Shown: positions 1 through 8,711 of the stretch, piece after piece
Layout of the letters: each line of letters opens with the position of its first letter
How positions within the stretch are numbered: the stretch's first letter is position 1
Assembly (NCBI GenBank): GCA_023410055.1
Contig: JAEYQK010000002.1
Coordinates: 1-64,000 of the forward strand
Reading direction: 5' to 3'
Length of the DNA stretch: 64,000 nt
From: Acidobacteriota bacterium
GTDB lineage: Bacteria; Acidobacteriota; Terriglobia; Terriglobales; Acidobacteriaceae
The notes under the pieces: generated by a model
The model's input: only the letters and a program-made list of their open reading frames with translations
The model's database searches: none
Told to the model about the DNA's origin: nothing
Position numbers and translations under genes: made by a program

Positions 1-663
1 CCAAACTCTCTAGGATGGCTGGAGCACTGGCTGGGATCTGCTTTGAGTCCCTACCCGTACGCGGATATTGCGAGCTTTCACGGTTATGGCTACGAAAACA
101 ATCCCGAAAATATCCGTGATGGAGTCCAATCTTTGCGGACCACGCTAAACCGGCTTGGGCTCGCGAATCTCGAACTTTGGAACACCGAAGCAAGTTGGGG
201 CAGAGCTCAAAACCAGACTCAGGAGCAGCAGGCGGCCTGGCTCATGCGTTATCAGACTATTCAGGCTGCCACTGGTGTGTCGCGATTCATGTGGTACGCG
301 TACGACAATTGCGATTGGGGCTCGTTATGGGGCTCCTCATGCGGGACCCCCAGTGACGCATGGATCGGGCCTCGGGAGCCCGCCACTGCCTACGCAACTG
401 TGCAGCAATGGCTTACGGGAGCAAAAATCGAGTACTGCGAATTTCACGTCGACACTACATGGCTCTGCAGACTGACGCGGAGCGGAGACTATGTCGGATG
501 GATTGCATGGAACAGCTCCCAAGCATCGACTTCGATGACCGTGCCGAGCACTTTGGGCCTCGTACAATACCGCGACTGGCAGAACCAACCGCACGTTGTT
601 GTAGAGGGCAGCGTTAGTATTGGGCCGATGCCACTCCTGCTCGAAAATAAGAGTGCGTTTTAG
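1..663 (+). CDS. Glycoside hydrolase, C-terminal part (5' end outside window)
   Basis: The reading frame is open through the left edge, so only the last ~220 residues are seen. The sequence contains a TIM-barrel-like end with FHGYGYEN, then LWNTEASWG, whose Glu is in the position of a catalytic nucleophile in clan GH-A enzymes such as GH39 or GH5. A short C-terminal beta-rich part follows (VGWIAWNSS...MPLLLENKS). It is probably secreted and acts on a polysaccharide; the substrate cannot be read. It ends only 5 bases from the end of the convergent glycosyltransferase at 669, so it is not co-transcribed with the operon. An EPS-modifying or EPS-degrading role is inference from position. Confidence 0.7.
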   Translation, partial: PNSLGWLEHWLGSALSPYPYADIASFHGYGYENNPENIRDGVQSLRTTLNRLGLANLELWNTEASWGRAQNQTQEQQAAWLMRYQTIQAATGVSRFMWYAYDNCDWGSLWGSSCGTPSDAWIGPREPATAYATVQQWLTGAKIEYCEFHVDTTWLCRLTRSGDYVGWIAWNSSQASTSMTVPSTLGLVQYRDWQNQPHVVVEGSVSIGPMPLLLENKSAF

Positions 664-668
664 CCGCA

Positions 669-2693
669 TCATTGCTGATCGAACCTGCGTAACCCGGTCA
701 GTTGTAGCCCGATGTTCCAGGCGAAACGAGGATTGTTCACCAGGTATCGGCGCCAGAGCCGGCTAGGCTCTTGCGCTAACCGGTGCAGCCATTGCAACCC
801 GCAGTTCTTCATCCAGGCGGGTGCATCGGCAATCCCACCGGTATGAATGTCGAAGGCAGCACCGACCCCAACCATCAACTTCACGTTCAGCCGATCGATG
901 TATTGCGCCATGAACACTTCTTGTTTTGGGGTACTGAGCCCCACCCAGAAAACATCGGGGCGCAGCCGGTCAACACTGGCGAGCAGATTCTTTTCTTCCG
1001 TTGGGTTGAGCGGCCGGAACGGAGGAGTATAGGTCCCAACAATGTTTAAGCCGGGGAATCGCGCCGTCAACTCCAGCGCCAAACGCTGCGCCACCCCATC
1101 ATTGCCGCCGTACAGGAAATGTCGATATCCGCGGCTGACCGACAGCCGACACAATTCGAGCATATAATCCGGGCCATACACTCGGCGCATAATGTCGAAG
1201 CCCTGCAGCTTGCCTACCCAAACCATTGGCATGCCATCTGGTGTGGTCAAGAAGGAGCGATTCAGGATCCGGCCAAAGGCCGGGTTCGACTGCGCTTCCA
1301 TGACACCATGGACGCCGGTTACACACACATACCCACTATCCGTCCCCTGCAGGAGTTCGTCCGAAAGGCGAATGGCTTCGTTCATATCGATCGCGCTGAT
1401 GCCAACTCCAAGCACATTGGCCCGAGCATGCTTTAGGCCAGCAGACCCCGGATAACTGGGCTGGTTGTGCGCCGCGTGCCAGCCGGACCGGGACTTCTGT
1501 TTCCTGCTTTCAGCCGCAGGCCTTGGGTATTCGGCAATCGCCTGTTGATACGCTTCGATCAGCAAAAGGTAGTTGCGGTCAGCAGTATACTTGGTCTCGT
1601 ACTCGCGTCGGGCTTCGATGCGCATGCGCTTTGCCTCAGCATCGTGCGCTGCCAGCCAGTTGATCCGCTCGGCCAGAGCATCGCTGTCTCCGGCGGTAAA
1701 ATGCAACCCGGTGCGACCGTGCTCGACCAGTTCCTCAACCGAGCCCAACCTTGAGGCAACCACCGGAGTCGCTTTACTGAACGCTTCTACAATGGTGCGG
1801 GGATGGCCTTCGTAGCAGAGGGAGGGAACCACAAGTGCTTGCGCGCTTCCCATCAGGGCGTACACTTCATCAGGCGGCTTTGATCCCAAGTATTCAATAA
1901 GCTGGTTCTGGTGCGCCGCCTCGCGACACTGCTCTTCCATCGGCCCGCTGCCCACGATTTTCAGTGGAAGCCCCGCCCCCCCGAGACGCCAAGCTCGCAG
2001 CAATATTTCTATTCCTTTTTCCGGGGAGAGTCGGCCCACGAACAGGACATATCCGCCTTCACCTTGGCCGGGACCGGGATCTGGATCGAGGAAATTTGGC
2101 TTGACCAACAGCTTGAAGGCGGGCAATCCTCCCTTGCCCAACTTGCGGCGCGCGAACTCGCTTAGCGTGATGTAGCGCGCGACCGTCTTATCCGAGGTTC
2201 CCAGGACACGGTGGAACGCAAGCAGCGTGGCAACAACCAAGGTGCCCATTCGGCTGCCCCGATAACAACCATGCCATACACCGGGCCACGCAAAGCGCCG
2301 GCCGAGGCACTGCTCGCACACAGAACCGTCCCGAAACAGCGCCGCCGCTGGGCAAAGCAGACGATAATTGTGCAGCGTCTGGACCACGGGGACGTTTCTC
2401 TGGGCGCACGCGTAGAGTACCGAGGGACTCAGTACCGGAAACAGGTTGTGCGCATGTACTACGTCAGGTTCGAAATTCTGCAACTCGGCCTCGAGACGAC
2501 GCTTCGAACTCAACGAATAGAAAGCTTCGGTTGCAGTACGCAGGCGCATGATCATTCCCTGGATGGCGTCGTTGTTGGCAGCCAGCAAACGTACGTCATG
2601 CCCTCGACCGGCCAGCATAGCCCTTTCTTGCTCGACGACGACGTCCTCTCCGCCGGAGTGTTGATAACGATTATGAAGTAGCAGAATTTTCAT
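669..2693 (-). CDS. Bifunctional GT4 glycosyltransferase-WecG/TagA (GT26) fusion
   Basis: A 674-aa protein with two complete glycosyltransferase modules. Residues ~1-380 are a GT-B fold GT4 enzyme (N-terminal HNRYQHSGGED; sugar-nucleotide motif EGHPRTIVE, an E-x7-E). After a polar linker (~385-425), residues ~425-665 are a GT26 (WecG/TagA/CpsF) domain with the family signatures TPDGMPMVW, STPKQE and GVGAAFDIHTG. GT26 enzymes add the second sugar (ManNAcA, ManNAc or glucose) to an undecaprenyl-linked acceptor, so the fusion probably performs two steps of repeat-unit assembly at the cytoplasmic face. The ATG start has no clear ribosome-binding site. It is the last gene of operon 1. The domain assignments are secure; the sugars are unknown. 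Confidence 0.9.
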   Translation of the reverse strand: MKILLLHNRYQHSGGEDVVVEQERAMLAGRGHDVRLLAANNDAIQGMIMRLRTATEAFYSLSSKRRLEAELQNFEPDVVHAHNLFPVLSPSVLYACAQRNVPVVQTLHNYRLLCPAAALFRDGSVCEQCLGRRFAWPGVWHGCYRGSRMGTLVVATLLAFHRVLGTSDKTVARYITLSEFARRKLGKGGLPAFKLLVKPNFLDPDPGPGQGEGGYVLFVGRLSPEKGIEILLRAWRLGGAGLPLKIVGSGPMEEQCREAAHQNQLIEYLGSKPPDEVYALMGSAQALVVPSLCYEGHPRTIVEAFSKATPVVASRLGSVEELVEHGRTGLHFTAGDSDALAERINWLAAHDAEAKRMRIEARREYETKYTADRNYLLLIEAYQQAIAEYPRPAAESRKQKSRSGWHAAHNQPSYPGSAGLKHARANVLGVGISAIDMNEAIRLSDELLQGTDSGYVCVTGVHGVMEAQSNPAFGRILNRSFLTTPDGMPMVWVGKLQGFDIMRRVYGPDYMLELCRLSVSRGYRHFLYGGNDGVAQRLALELTARFPGLNIVGTYTPPFRPLNPTEEKNLLASVDRLRPDVFWVGLSTPKQEVFMAQYIDRLNVKLMVGVGAAFDIHTGGIADAPAWMKNCGLQWLHRLAQEPSRLWRRYLVNNPRFAWNIGLQLTGLRRFDQQ

Positions 2694-2786
2694 CGAGCAG
2701 GCACTTCCCGCAAGATAGACACGAAATCGAAGTTCATGCTGGTTGCTTAAGTGAGGTGCTGGTACAGGGACTCGCGCGCTATGTGA

Positions 2787-3971
2787 CTATGAGGCTGATT
2801 GTGCTTTACTTCGGCTGCCGCCATGCTGCAAACAGCTGCAGATTCCCGACCGGAAGTTCTCCGCCATATTTTCGATCGTGTACGCGTTTGCGGATCTCGC
2901 GGCTCCGTCTTTCAGTGACTGCAGCAATGCCGGATCGTGCAACACGCGGATAACGGTGTCGGCGTAAACTCTGGCGTTTGGCTCGACCATGAAGCCATTC
3001 ACGCCATCGTCCAGGTAGTCTATCTCAGGACCGTGTGCGGAACTTGCAGTAGTGAAGAAAGGCAAAGCACCGGCAAATGAATCCAGAATTGCCAACCCGA
3101 CAAGCCCCGGCATCAGGAAAATGTCGGACATTCGAAAGCAAAGGGCCTTTTCACCGCCAAACAGGGGGCCTAGATAGTGAATCCAGTTATGCGCCCGCTC
3201 GGCAGCTTTCGCCTTTTCGGCTTCTGGGCCTCCACCAACAATCAAAAGATGAAAGCTCGAGATGCTTTTGCGAACCCTGGCGGCAGAGTCGAGCAGAAGA
3301 TCCAGCTGGCGCTGAGGGTACAGAGCACCGCAAAAAAGCCCGACGGGCGCATGTTCCGGAATCGCAAGAGCTTTCCGCATCAATAGAACTTCGTTCCAAT
3401 TGATATGTCGCAACTGTCTCTGCAAGTCCGTAGTGTCAACGGAATTGCAAACGGTCGTTATCCTCTCGGCTGGAAAGCCGGTTGCGACCAGGTATCGGGA
3501 AACGCTCTTCGTATAGGCGAACCACCAGTCGACCCAGGAAACCGAACTTCGCTTCACCCGTTCGGAAAAGCTGCTCGTTGATGACTGTCGATTCTTCCCA
3601 TGCCCCCAAAATGCAACCAGCGGTTTGCGAAGGCGGAATGCGGCTTTCGCCCTCAAGATCAGGTTGAGTATGTGCTTATTCGCTTGCTCCACAACCACCA
3701 GATCGGAGTCCGAAACTTCTGTTAGTAGTGGCTGATACAGTAATCGGTTCCGCGCGACCCAATGGCCTTTGATTTTCAGGCCAAATTCAGTCGGCAAGTC
3801 GGCGTGATCGCATTTCGACAGTTCCGTCGATGGCGGGTCACTGTAAGCCACACGCAGAGATATTCCCTCTGACCGCAGCACCTCATGAATCCGCGTGAAG
3901 AACGGCACCCGGTATTGCTTCATCTGGGCCTGCACGATCAGGACGTTTTTCGGAGGACAATCAGGTCGCAT
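2787..3971 (-). CDS. Glycosyltransferase, GT4-like with divergent donor motif
   Basis: About 394 aa. The N-terminal VLIVQAQMKQYRVPFF is typical of GT-B glycosyltransferases of the group-1 superfamily, and the C-terminal half has a nucleotide-sugar fold (GLFCGALYPQRQLDLLLDSA; LIVGGGPE). The usual E-x7-E is replaced by MPGLVGLAILDSFAGALP, where only an Asp remains in the second position, so catalysis or donor choice may differ from the neighbours. I chose the ATG at 3971; an in-frame TTG at 3989 would add six residues. It lies 18 bases after the lipoprotein gene. Role: one sugar transfer in the repeat unit of operon 1; donor and acceptor not readable. Confidence 0.8.
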   Translation of the reverse strand: MRPDCPPKNVLIVQAQMKQYRVPFFTRIHEVLRSEGISLRVAYSDPPSTELSKCDHADLPTEFGLKIKGHWVARNRLLYQPLLTEVSDSDLVVVEQANKHILNLILRAKAAFRLRKPLVAFWGHGKNRQSSTSSFSERVKRSSVSWVDWWFAYTKSVSRYLVATGFPAERITTVCNSVDTTDLQRQLRHINWNEVLLMRKALAIPEHAPVGLFCGALYPQRQLDLLLDSAARVRKSISSFHLLIVGGGPEAEKAKAAERAHNWIHYLGPLFGGEKALCFRMSDIFLMPGLVGLAILDSFAGALPFFTTASSAHGPEIDYLDDGVNGFMVEPNARVYADTVIRVLHDPALLQSLKDGAARSANAYTIENMAENFRSGICSCLQHGGSRSKAQSAS

Positions 3972-3989
3972 TATGGTTCGTGCAGGCAA

Positions 3990-5006
3990 CTATCGTTGGT
4001 TCAGGTAATTGAGCAGTTCGGCGTAGTTTCTCTGCGTATATCCGATGTGCCAGACATGCGAGTGTTGGGCCGAATACCACACTTTCAGCATGTCCTCGGT
4101 TGCGTCGTACAAAAAGCTAGCCCGGTAAACCTGGCTCGAATCCCACCCGTTCCCGGGAGACAGGAGAGGACGAGCAAAGGTCGTCCAGGTCAAACCATCT
4201 TTGCTGGTGGCGAAAAACAGCGAGGTGCCGCCGCAACTGGAGCCGTCCGGGTAGGCCGCATACACGGCCCAGTATTCTTTCTTTGCTTCCACCCAGGCCA
4301 CCTCGAGGTGCCAGATCTCAAAGCCTGGCTGGCGCAAGTTGACTACTTGCGCGGCGGACCAACTGACGGAGTCGGGTGAGGAACGCAATTCCACCTGCGT
4401 CTGGACGGCATTGCACCCTACCGCGGCGGGATTCACTGACCAGAGCTTGTAAGTGCTATCGGTTTTGTCCACCGCCGGTGAAACCATCGTGTTGTAGGGA
4501 ACTGTCGCCTGCACGATCTCGTCGCTCCAGTTCACACCATCGGCAGATGTTCGGCGCAGAAGGACCGCATTGCCGTGAGTATCACCTCGCATGTAATAGA
4601 GCCAAAGCTGACCCGAAGCCGCATCGTAGAACAGATCGGGGTCCATCTGATGAACCGGTTGGAATGGTGCAACGGGATTGCTCAGGCCAGCGGGAATGAC
4701 CCAAGTGATGCCGTCCCGTGAAGCCAGAATTGAGGGATTCTCGAGTAGATTGTTGTCGTTTGGGTACGGCGTCATCGCCATCCAGTACCGGTATCCATGC
4801 CACTCGGACCTAAAAGCGACAATTCCGGGGTGCATTCCCTGTCCCGAACCGTCATAGGTCGGCGTTGCCAGCGGCGTGCTCGCGTTTGGTAGACTGACTG
4901 GTCGAGACAATGCGTTGCAGCCAGTCAGGACAAGGAGAGCTGTGAAAAACAAACACAAAGGACTCCACGAAAACTTGCTACGGAACTGACCGTCACATTT
5001 CTTCAT
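3990..5006 (-). CDS. Lipoprotein with GH43/GH32-like beta-propeller
   Basis: A 338-aa protein starting at MKKCDGQ (ATG at 5006, preceded by AGGAACCGAGAA). A lipoprotein signal is visible: basic N-terminus, hydrophobic core and lipobox LTGC at about residues 28-31. The mature part shows repeated propeller blades: HPGIVAF...GYRYWMAMTPYPN, NPSILASRDGITW, DPDLFYDAASGQLWLYYM, SKDGLTW and MLKVWYSAQHSHVW. These resemble the five-bladed propeller glycosidases (GH43/GH32/GH130-like). It sits between two glycosyltransferases, so it may trim, bind or anchor the polysaccharide outside the cell. Activity is inferred; a purely sugar-binding role is equally possible. Confidence 0.75.
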   Translation of the reverse strand: MKKCDGQFRSKFSWSPLCLFFTALLVLTGCNALSRPVSLPNASTPLATPTYDGSGQGMHPGIVAFRSEWHGYRYWMAMTPYPNDNNLLENPSILASRDGITWVIPAGLSNPVAPFQPVHQMDPDLFYDAASGQLWLYYMRGDTHGNAVLLRRTSADGVNWSDEIVQATVPYNTMVSPAVDKTDSTYKLWSVNPAAVGCNAVQTQVELRSSPDSVSWSAAQVVNLRQPGFEIWHLEVAWVEAKKEYWAVYAAYPDGSSCGGTSLFFATSKDGLTWTTFARPLLSPGNGWDSSQVYRASFLYDATEDMLKVWYSAQHSHVWHIGYTQRNYAELLNYLNQR

Positions 5007-5016
5007 TTCTCGGTTC

Positions 5017-6180
5017 CTAAACCCTTTGAAAAGCGGTGGCCGACTGTTCTGCCACAACATCCTGATAAATAGCGTCAAGCTTTTCACATTGTCTTTGCAG
5101 ATTGAAAGCCGTCTGAACTCTTTTTCGGCCAGCCGTGCTGAACATGTCCCAAAGCGCATCGTGTTTCAGCAACATCGCGATGTTCGCTGCAAGCGCCTGC
5201 CACTGGCGTTCAGGTACAAGAAGCCCAGACTCTTTGTCCACGACTAGCTCGGGAATTCCGGCTGTGTGTGAGCTTACAATCGGCGTGCCCATCGCCAGCG
5301 CTTCACAAAGAACCATCGGCAACCCCTCCGATGCACCTGATTCCAGAGTCACGCTCGGCTGCGCCACCACCCTTGCACGGTTCATCCACTGACGGACGAC
5401 ATGGTGAGACTGCGTACCCAGAAATCGATACCTGCGCAACCTGGTTTTCGCTTCGGCGATCAATTCCGTACGATCTGGGCCATCCCCAATAACCACAAGT
5501 TCCACCTCGGGCATTTCTTTCTGTACCTCGGACATGGCTCTTATGAGGTATTTTCCGCCCTTGTTCTCTATCAAGCGGCCGACAAAAAGCACCACAGACT
5601 CCCTCTTCACGGCCAGATCCGCTCGAAACAACTCAGTATCAATCCCGATATAGTGCGTAATGACTCGATCCGAGGGGAAACCTTGCGCGATAAGCTTTGA
5701 GCGAATGAACTCTGACACCGCAATGAAGAGACGTGCTTCGCGCATGAGTACGTGCTTTTGCCGGATGTACTTCCTATGGCCATAATGCAGGTTATTTGCA
5801 AAGTGGTCCTGTATGTTTGCGTCAGAGCCATGGAACGTGACCAGCAGAGGCTTGGCTAGTGCCTTCGCGAGTGGGAGAACCCGTACCCCGTTTGGCCCGT
5901 AATGCGCATGTATCAGGGCGGGGTTTACGCGCCTAGCGCTAGCACTCAGATGTGGAGAAAAGCCCCAAATCTTGAACGGAACCTCTTTCAGCCTGTTGAC
6001 TAATCCTCCTCTGTTCAAAACTACGATTCGGTCTTCTGGCAGATCCACTCCAGAAACCCGGCGGCTACCGAAATAGTAAGGCACAAACATCCGCAATCCT
6101 TCCGATTGACTACGAACGAAGGTCTCGGATGGGCCCAAGAGTTGATCGTTGAAGATGATGACCGTTGGTAGATTGCGCAT
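5017..6180 (-). CDS. Glycosyltransferase family 4
   Basis: About 387 aa from ATG at 6180 (MRNLPTV); a TTG at 6207 would overlap the preceding gene by 16 bases and is less likely. GT-B layout: N-terminal LLGPSETFVRSQSEGL and HAHYGPNGVRVL, then the donor domain with VLFVGRLIENKGGKYLIRAM, VVIGDGPD and EGLPMVLCEALAMGTP (E-x7-E). It is the GT4 type common in exopolysaccharide loci (retaining transfer from a nucleotide-diphosphate sugar). It lies 11 bases from the polymerase/ligase gene upstream and 10 bases from the lipoprotein gene downstream, within operon 1. Confidence 0.88.
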   Translation of the reverse strand: MRNLPTVIIFNDQLLGPSETFVRSQSEGLRMFVPYYFGSRRVSGVDLPEDRIVVLNRGGLVNRLKEVPFKIWGFSPHLSASARRVNPALIHAHYGPNGVRVLPLAKALAKPLLVTFHGSDANIQDHFANNLHYGHRKYIRQKHVLMREARLFIAVSEFIRSKLIAQGFPSDRVITHYIGIDTELFRADLAVKRESVVLFVGRLIENKGGKYLIRAMSEVQKEMPEVELVVIGDGPDRTELIAEAKTRLRRYRFLGTQSHHVVRQWMNRARVVAQPSVTLESGASEGLPMVLCEALAMGTPIVSSHTAGIPELVVDKESGLLVPERQWQALAANIAMLLKHDALWDMFSTAGRKRVQTAFNLQRQCEKLDAIYQDVVAEQSATAFQRV

Positions 6181-6191
6181 TTTGAGGGGAT

Positions 6192-7460
6192 TCAATTGTG
6201 AGGGCAAGGTGCCGACTGGCGAGAAGCTGAAATGCTCAACGAACTATAGACTGCTACCATCATTATCCAGAACAGCTGATTGCGAGCCAAGAACCCGGGA
6301 AGAGTGAGATTGTAGAGCAAACCGTAGAGTAACAAGAAGACAGGCCAGAGGCCGTGACCGACATCCTGCCGTATAGCCAAACGGAACGCGCGAACCAGTG
6401 ACAAGCAGTACATAAGCGCAAACAGAGAAGAACCTAAGAGGCCAATGTCCAGCATCATTTGAAGATAGCCATTGTGTGCGTGCACTGCCTCAAAATTGAT
6501 CAGCTTGCCTGCCACCTCGGTGCCGCGCCAACTCCAATACGCGTCATATCCGTATCCAAGGAACGGCCGTTTGATAATCGCAAGCAGGGCTACCAGCCAA
6601 ATTCCTGCTCGACCACTTAGTGTCGCGTCACGTCCAACTAAATCCAGCAGTGTGCGGAGGTGCTTTACTGCGAATGCCACAAGCCCAGCAGCAACAACGA
6701 CAGACACCGATATCCGCATTCTTGTGATCGTTGCGCCTCTGATAACCGCCGTATATAGCAGCATAAGCAAGAAGAAGGAACCCAAAAGAAATACTGCGGT
6801 CGCCGAACGCGAAAGCAGGGCCAAAATAACTGACATCACGGCGAACGCTACAGTCGACCCGCGACTGGTTCTTGTATCCCTGCACAAAATCACGAAAACG
6901 CCTGCGCTAAGCACCATGATGTGTCCCAGTGTGTTCTTGTGATTGAAAACTCCTCGCCAAGCTCCCCCGAAATCACTCATTCGTGCGATCTCCGGAAATC
7001 CTATCCCTGCGATGAAGCTCAACACCACCGCTATACCCAACGCCTTTGCCACCAACCGAAGTTGGTCTCTCATCGAATATTCTGTTCCCAAGTAAAGGCC
7101 GCAGAGCGTTGTCCCGAACAGTGCCATCGCCCGCCGAAATGTAAGGGCAGGATTCACTGACCACAATGTGGACAGTACTGCAATCCCTGAGATGAGAAGT
7201 GGCAGTTTAGATCTGGTTACGATCACGTAGGAATCTCGCAATCTCGGAAGGAGTCTGCCAAGAATGACTAAGTAAAGAACAGACCAGATAAACTGCGCGA
7301 TGAGGTCACCTTGATCACCGGCACCAGCGGGAGAGGCCGTCCAACTCGGGACTCCTGCGGCCGCGAGCAAAAGCAGGAAGATCATGAGTCGCTGAGGAGC
7401 GGCACGCAACTCCACGGCGTTCTTCGGGAACTCTTCAGACGCTTTCGTGGAATGCGTCAC
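6192..7460 (-). CDS. O-antigen ligase/polymerase family membrane protein (Wzy_C type)
   Basis: A 422-aa protein with around ten or more hydrophobic segments. The long periplasmic loop carries HAHNGYLQMMLDIGLLG, the hallmark of the Wzy_C/WaaL superfamily, preceded by GYGYDAYW. It polymerises or ligates undecaprenyl-linked repeat units in the periplasm; family membership alone does not separate polymerase from ligase. The GTG start overlaps the stop of the upstream GT2 gene by four bases (GTGA), indicating translational coupling. In operon 1 it is the only polymerase candidate, so it is probably the Wzy of that locus. Confidence 0.85.
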   Translation of the reverse strand: MTHSTKASEEFPKNAVELRAAPQRLMIFLLLLAAAGVPSWTASPAGAGDQGDLIAQFIWSVLYLVILGRLLPRLRDSYVIVTRSKLPLLISGIAVLSTLWSVNPALTFRRAMALFGTTLCGLYLGTEYSMRDQLRLVAKALGIAVVLSFIAGIGFPEIARMSDFGGAWRGVFNHKNTLGHIMVLSAGVFVILCRDTRTSRGSTVAFAVMSVILALLSRSATAVFLLGSFFLLMLLYTAVIRGATITRMRISVSVVVAAGLVAFAVKHLRTLLDLVGRDATLSGRAGIWLVALLAIIKRPFLGYGYDAYWSWRGTEVAGKLINFEAVHAHNGYLQMMLDIGLLGSSLFALMYCLSLVRAFRLAIRQDVGHGLWPVFLLLYGLLYNLTLPGFLARNQLFWIMMVAVYSSLSISASRQSAPCPHN

Positions 7461-8404
7461 AAGACCGGCCTTGTGCTCGACAACTCAAGCCAGAACTTCA
7501 AAAGCGTCTTCGAGCGCACAAACAGGCGTGGCTCGGAGCGCATATTCAAGATCTTCCAACTCACACCTAGCCAGGACGGACGCCCGGCAACACCTGCGGT
7601 GTACTTCGCTCGGATATACGACACATGCTCCGTGAGCGCCAATTTCCTATCCGACCCGATTCTCGCAAGCACCTCATTGGCTCCCTCCACAGACATCTGG
7701 TACCGTTCCATCCTCCTAAGGCTCTTGGTGCTAGCAGGACCGACCCCATTTTCCAAACTCGTATAAAGGTTGGATCCGTGAATTCGGTACAGGCATAGAG
7801 CCTCTTTTATTCCCACAACAGGACCGAGCAAAGGAATGGAATACGCGAGACAGGCGTCAGCACAAGTCTGAAAGAGTTTTTCTGGAATTGGCATTATAGA
7901 GTTCAGAACTGTCCTGCGAAAGGCCAGTCCGCTTGTTGGCGGAAACGGCCAACAGCCGCCAGACAGGCGCACCCGCTCCGAGACATCTCCGTTCAGGAAG
8001 CTCAAGGGCAGCGACTTCCCGAAGGGGACCTTGTCTGAATCAACATGTCGATACCCATGGTATATCAGCACAGCATCTGGACTCGTATCGGCGGCTCGAA
8101 CCACGGACTGAACCTTTGTCGGCAGCCAGACGTCATCTGAGTCTAGGAAGCAGATGATTTCCCCCCGGCTTGCCGCAAACCCCGCGTTGAACGCCGACGC
8201 CTGTCCGCCGTTCTCCTTCAGCACTGGGAAGATCTTGTCCCCATAACTCGCGATGATCGCCCGCGAGTCGTCCGTAGATCCGTCGTCCACTACAATCACT
8301 TCCGTGTTCCGGTAAGTCTGGTTCAGCGCGCTGTCAATCGCCTCACGCAGAAAACGGCCGTAATTGTAGTTATTAATGAGGATGCTTACCAATGGCTCCG
8401 CCAT
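7457..8404 (-). CDS. Glycosyltransferase family 2
   Basis: A 315-aa GT-A fold enzyme. It opens with VSILINNYNYGRFLREAIDS and VIVVDDGSTDDSR, then FLDSDDVWLP containing the DxD metal-binding motif. A C-terminal stretch of about 80 residues is more variable. I use the ATG at 8404; a TTG one codon upstream is possible. The upstream CAGGGG is a plausible ribosome-binding site. It is separated from Wzx by about 307 bases, so a secondary promoter could lie there. Predicted role: inverting transfer of one sugar to the growing lipid-linked repeat unit. Confidence 0.88.
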   Translation of the reverse strand: MAEPLVSILINNYNYGRFLREAIDSALNQTYRNTEVIVVDDGSTDDSRAIIASYGDKIFPVLKENGGQASAFNAGFAASRGEIICFLDSDDVWLPTKVQSVVRAADTSPDAVLIYHGYRHVDSDKVPFGKSLPLSFLNGDVSERVRLSGGCWPFPPTSGLAFRRTVLNSIMPIPEKLFQTCADACLAYSIPLLGPVVGIKEALCLYRIHGSNLYTSLENGVGPASTKSLRRMERYQMSVEGANEVLARIGSDRKLALTEHVSYIRAKYTAGVAGRPSWLGVSWKILNMRSEPRLFVRSKTLLKFWLELSSTRPVL

Positions 8405-8711
8405 CAAAAACCCCTGCTTCTGCTAACGCATGAACCTTGCATCGCGCTGTCAATACCCCAGAACGCTATCTTGCCCGTAAGCTGCTGATAAAACAGAAGG
8501 TATGTTCCAGCGCATATGTTGGGTTACGGCTCCAAAACTGCCAAAATCTGAGTAGATACCGATTCTGTGGCCAGTAATCTCTTTCAGACAGTCAGTCACC
8601 ATGTCTAAGTGTCTTTTTATCAGCTACTTAGTTCGTCTCCGACTACAATCTAATAAATTAAGCTCAGCTTCTTCAATGATTTGCGAAACAGGCAGGGGAG
8701 GGTAGGACCAC
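8405..8711. other. Intergenic region inside operon 1
   Basis: A 307-base gap between the GT2 and Wzx genes. It is clearly richer in A and T around 8600-8690 than the flanking coding sequence. No convincing ORF, repeat or terminator was seen. An internal promoter on the minus strand is possible, but the -35/-10 matches I can find are poor, so none is called. Confidence 0.5.
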
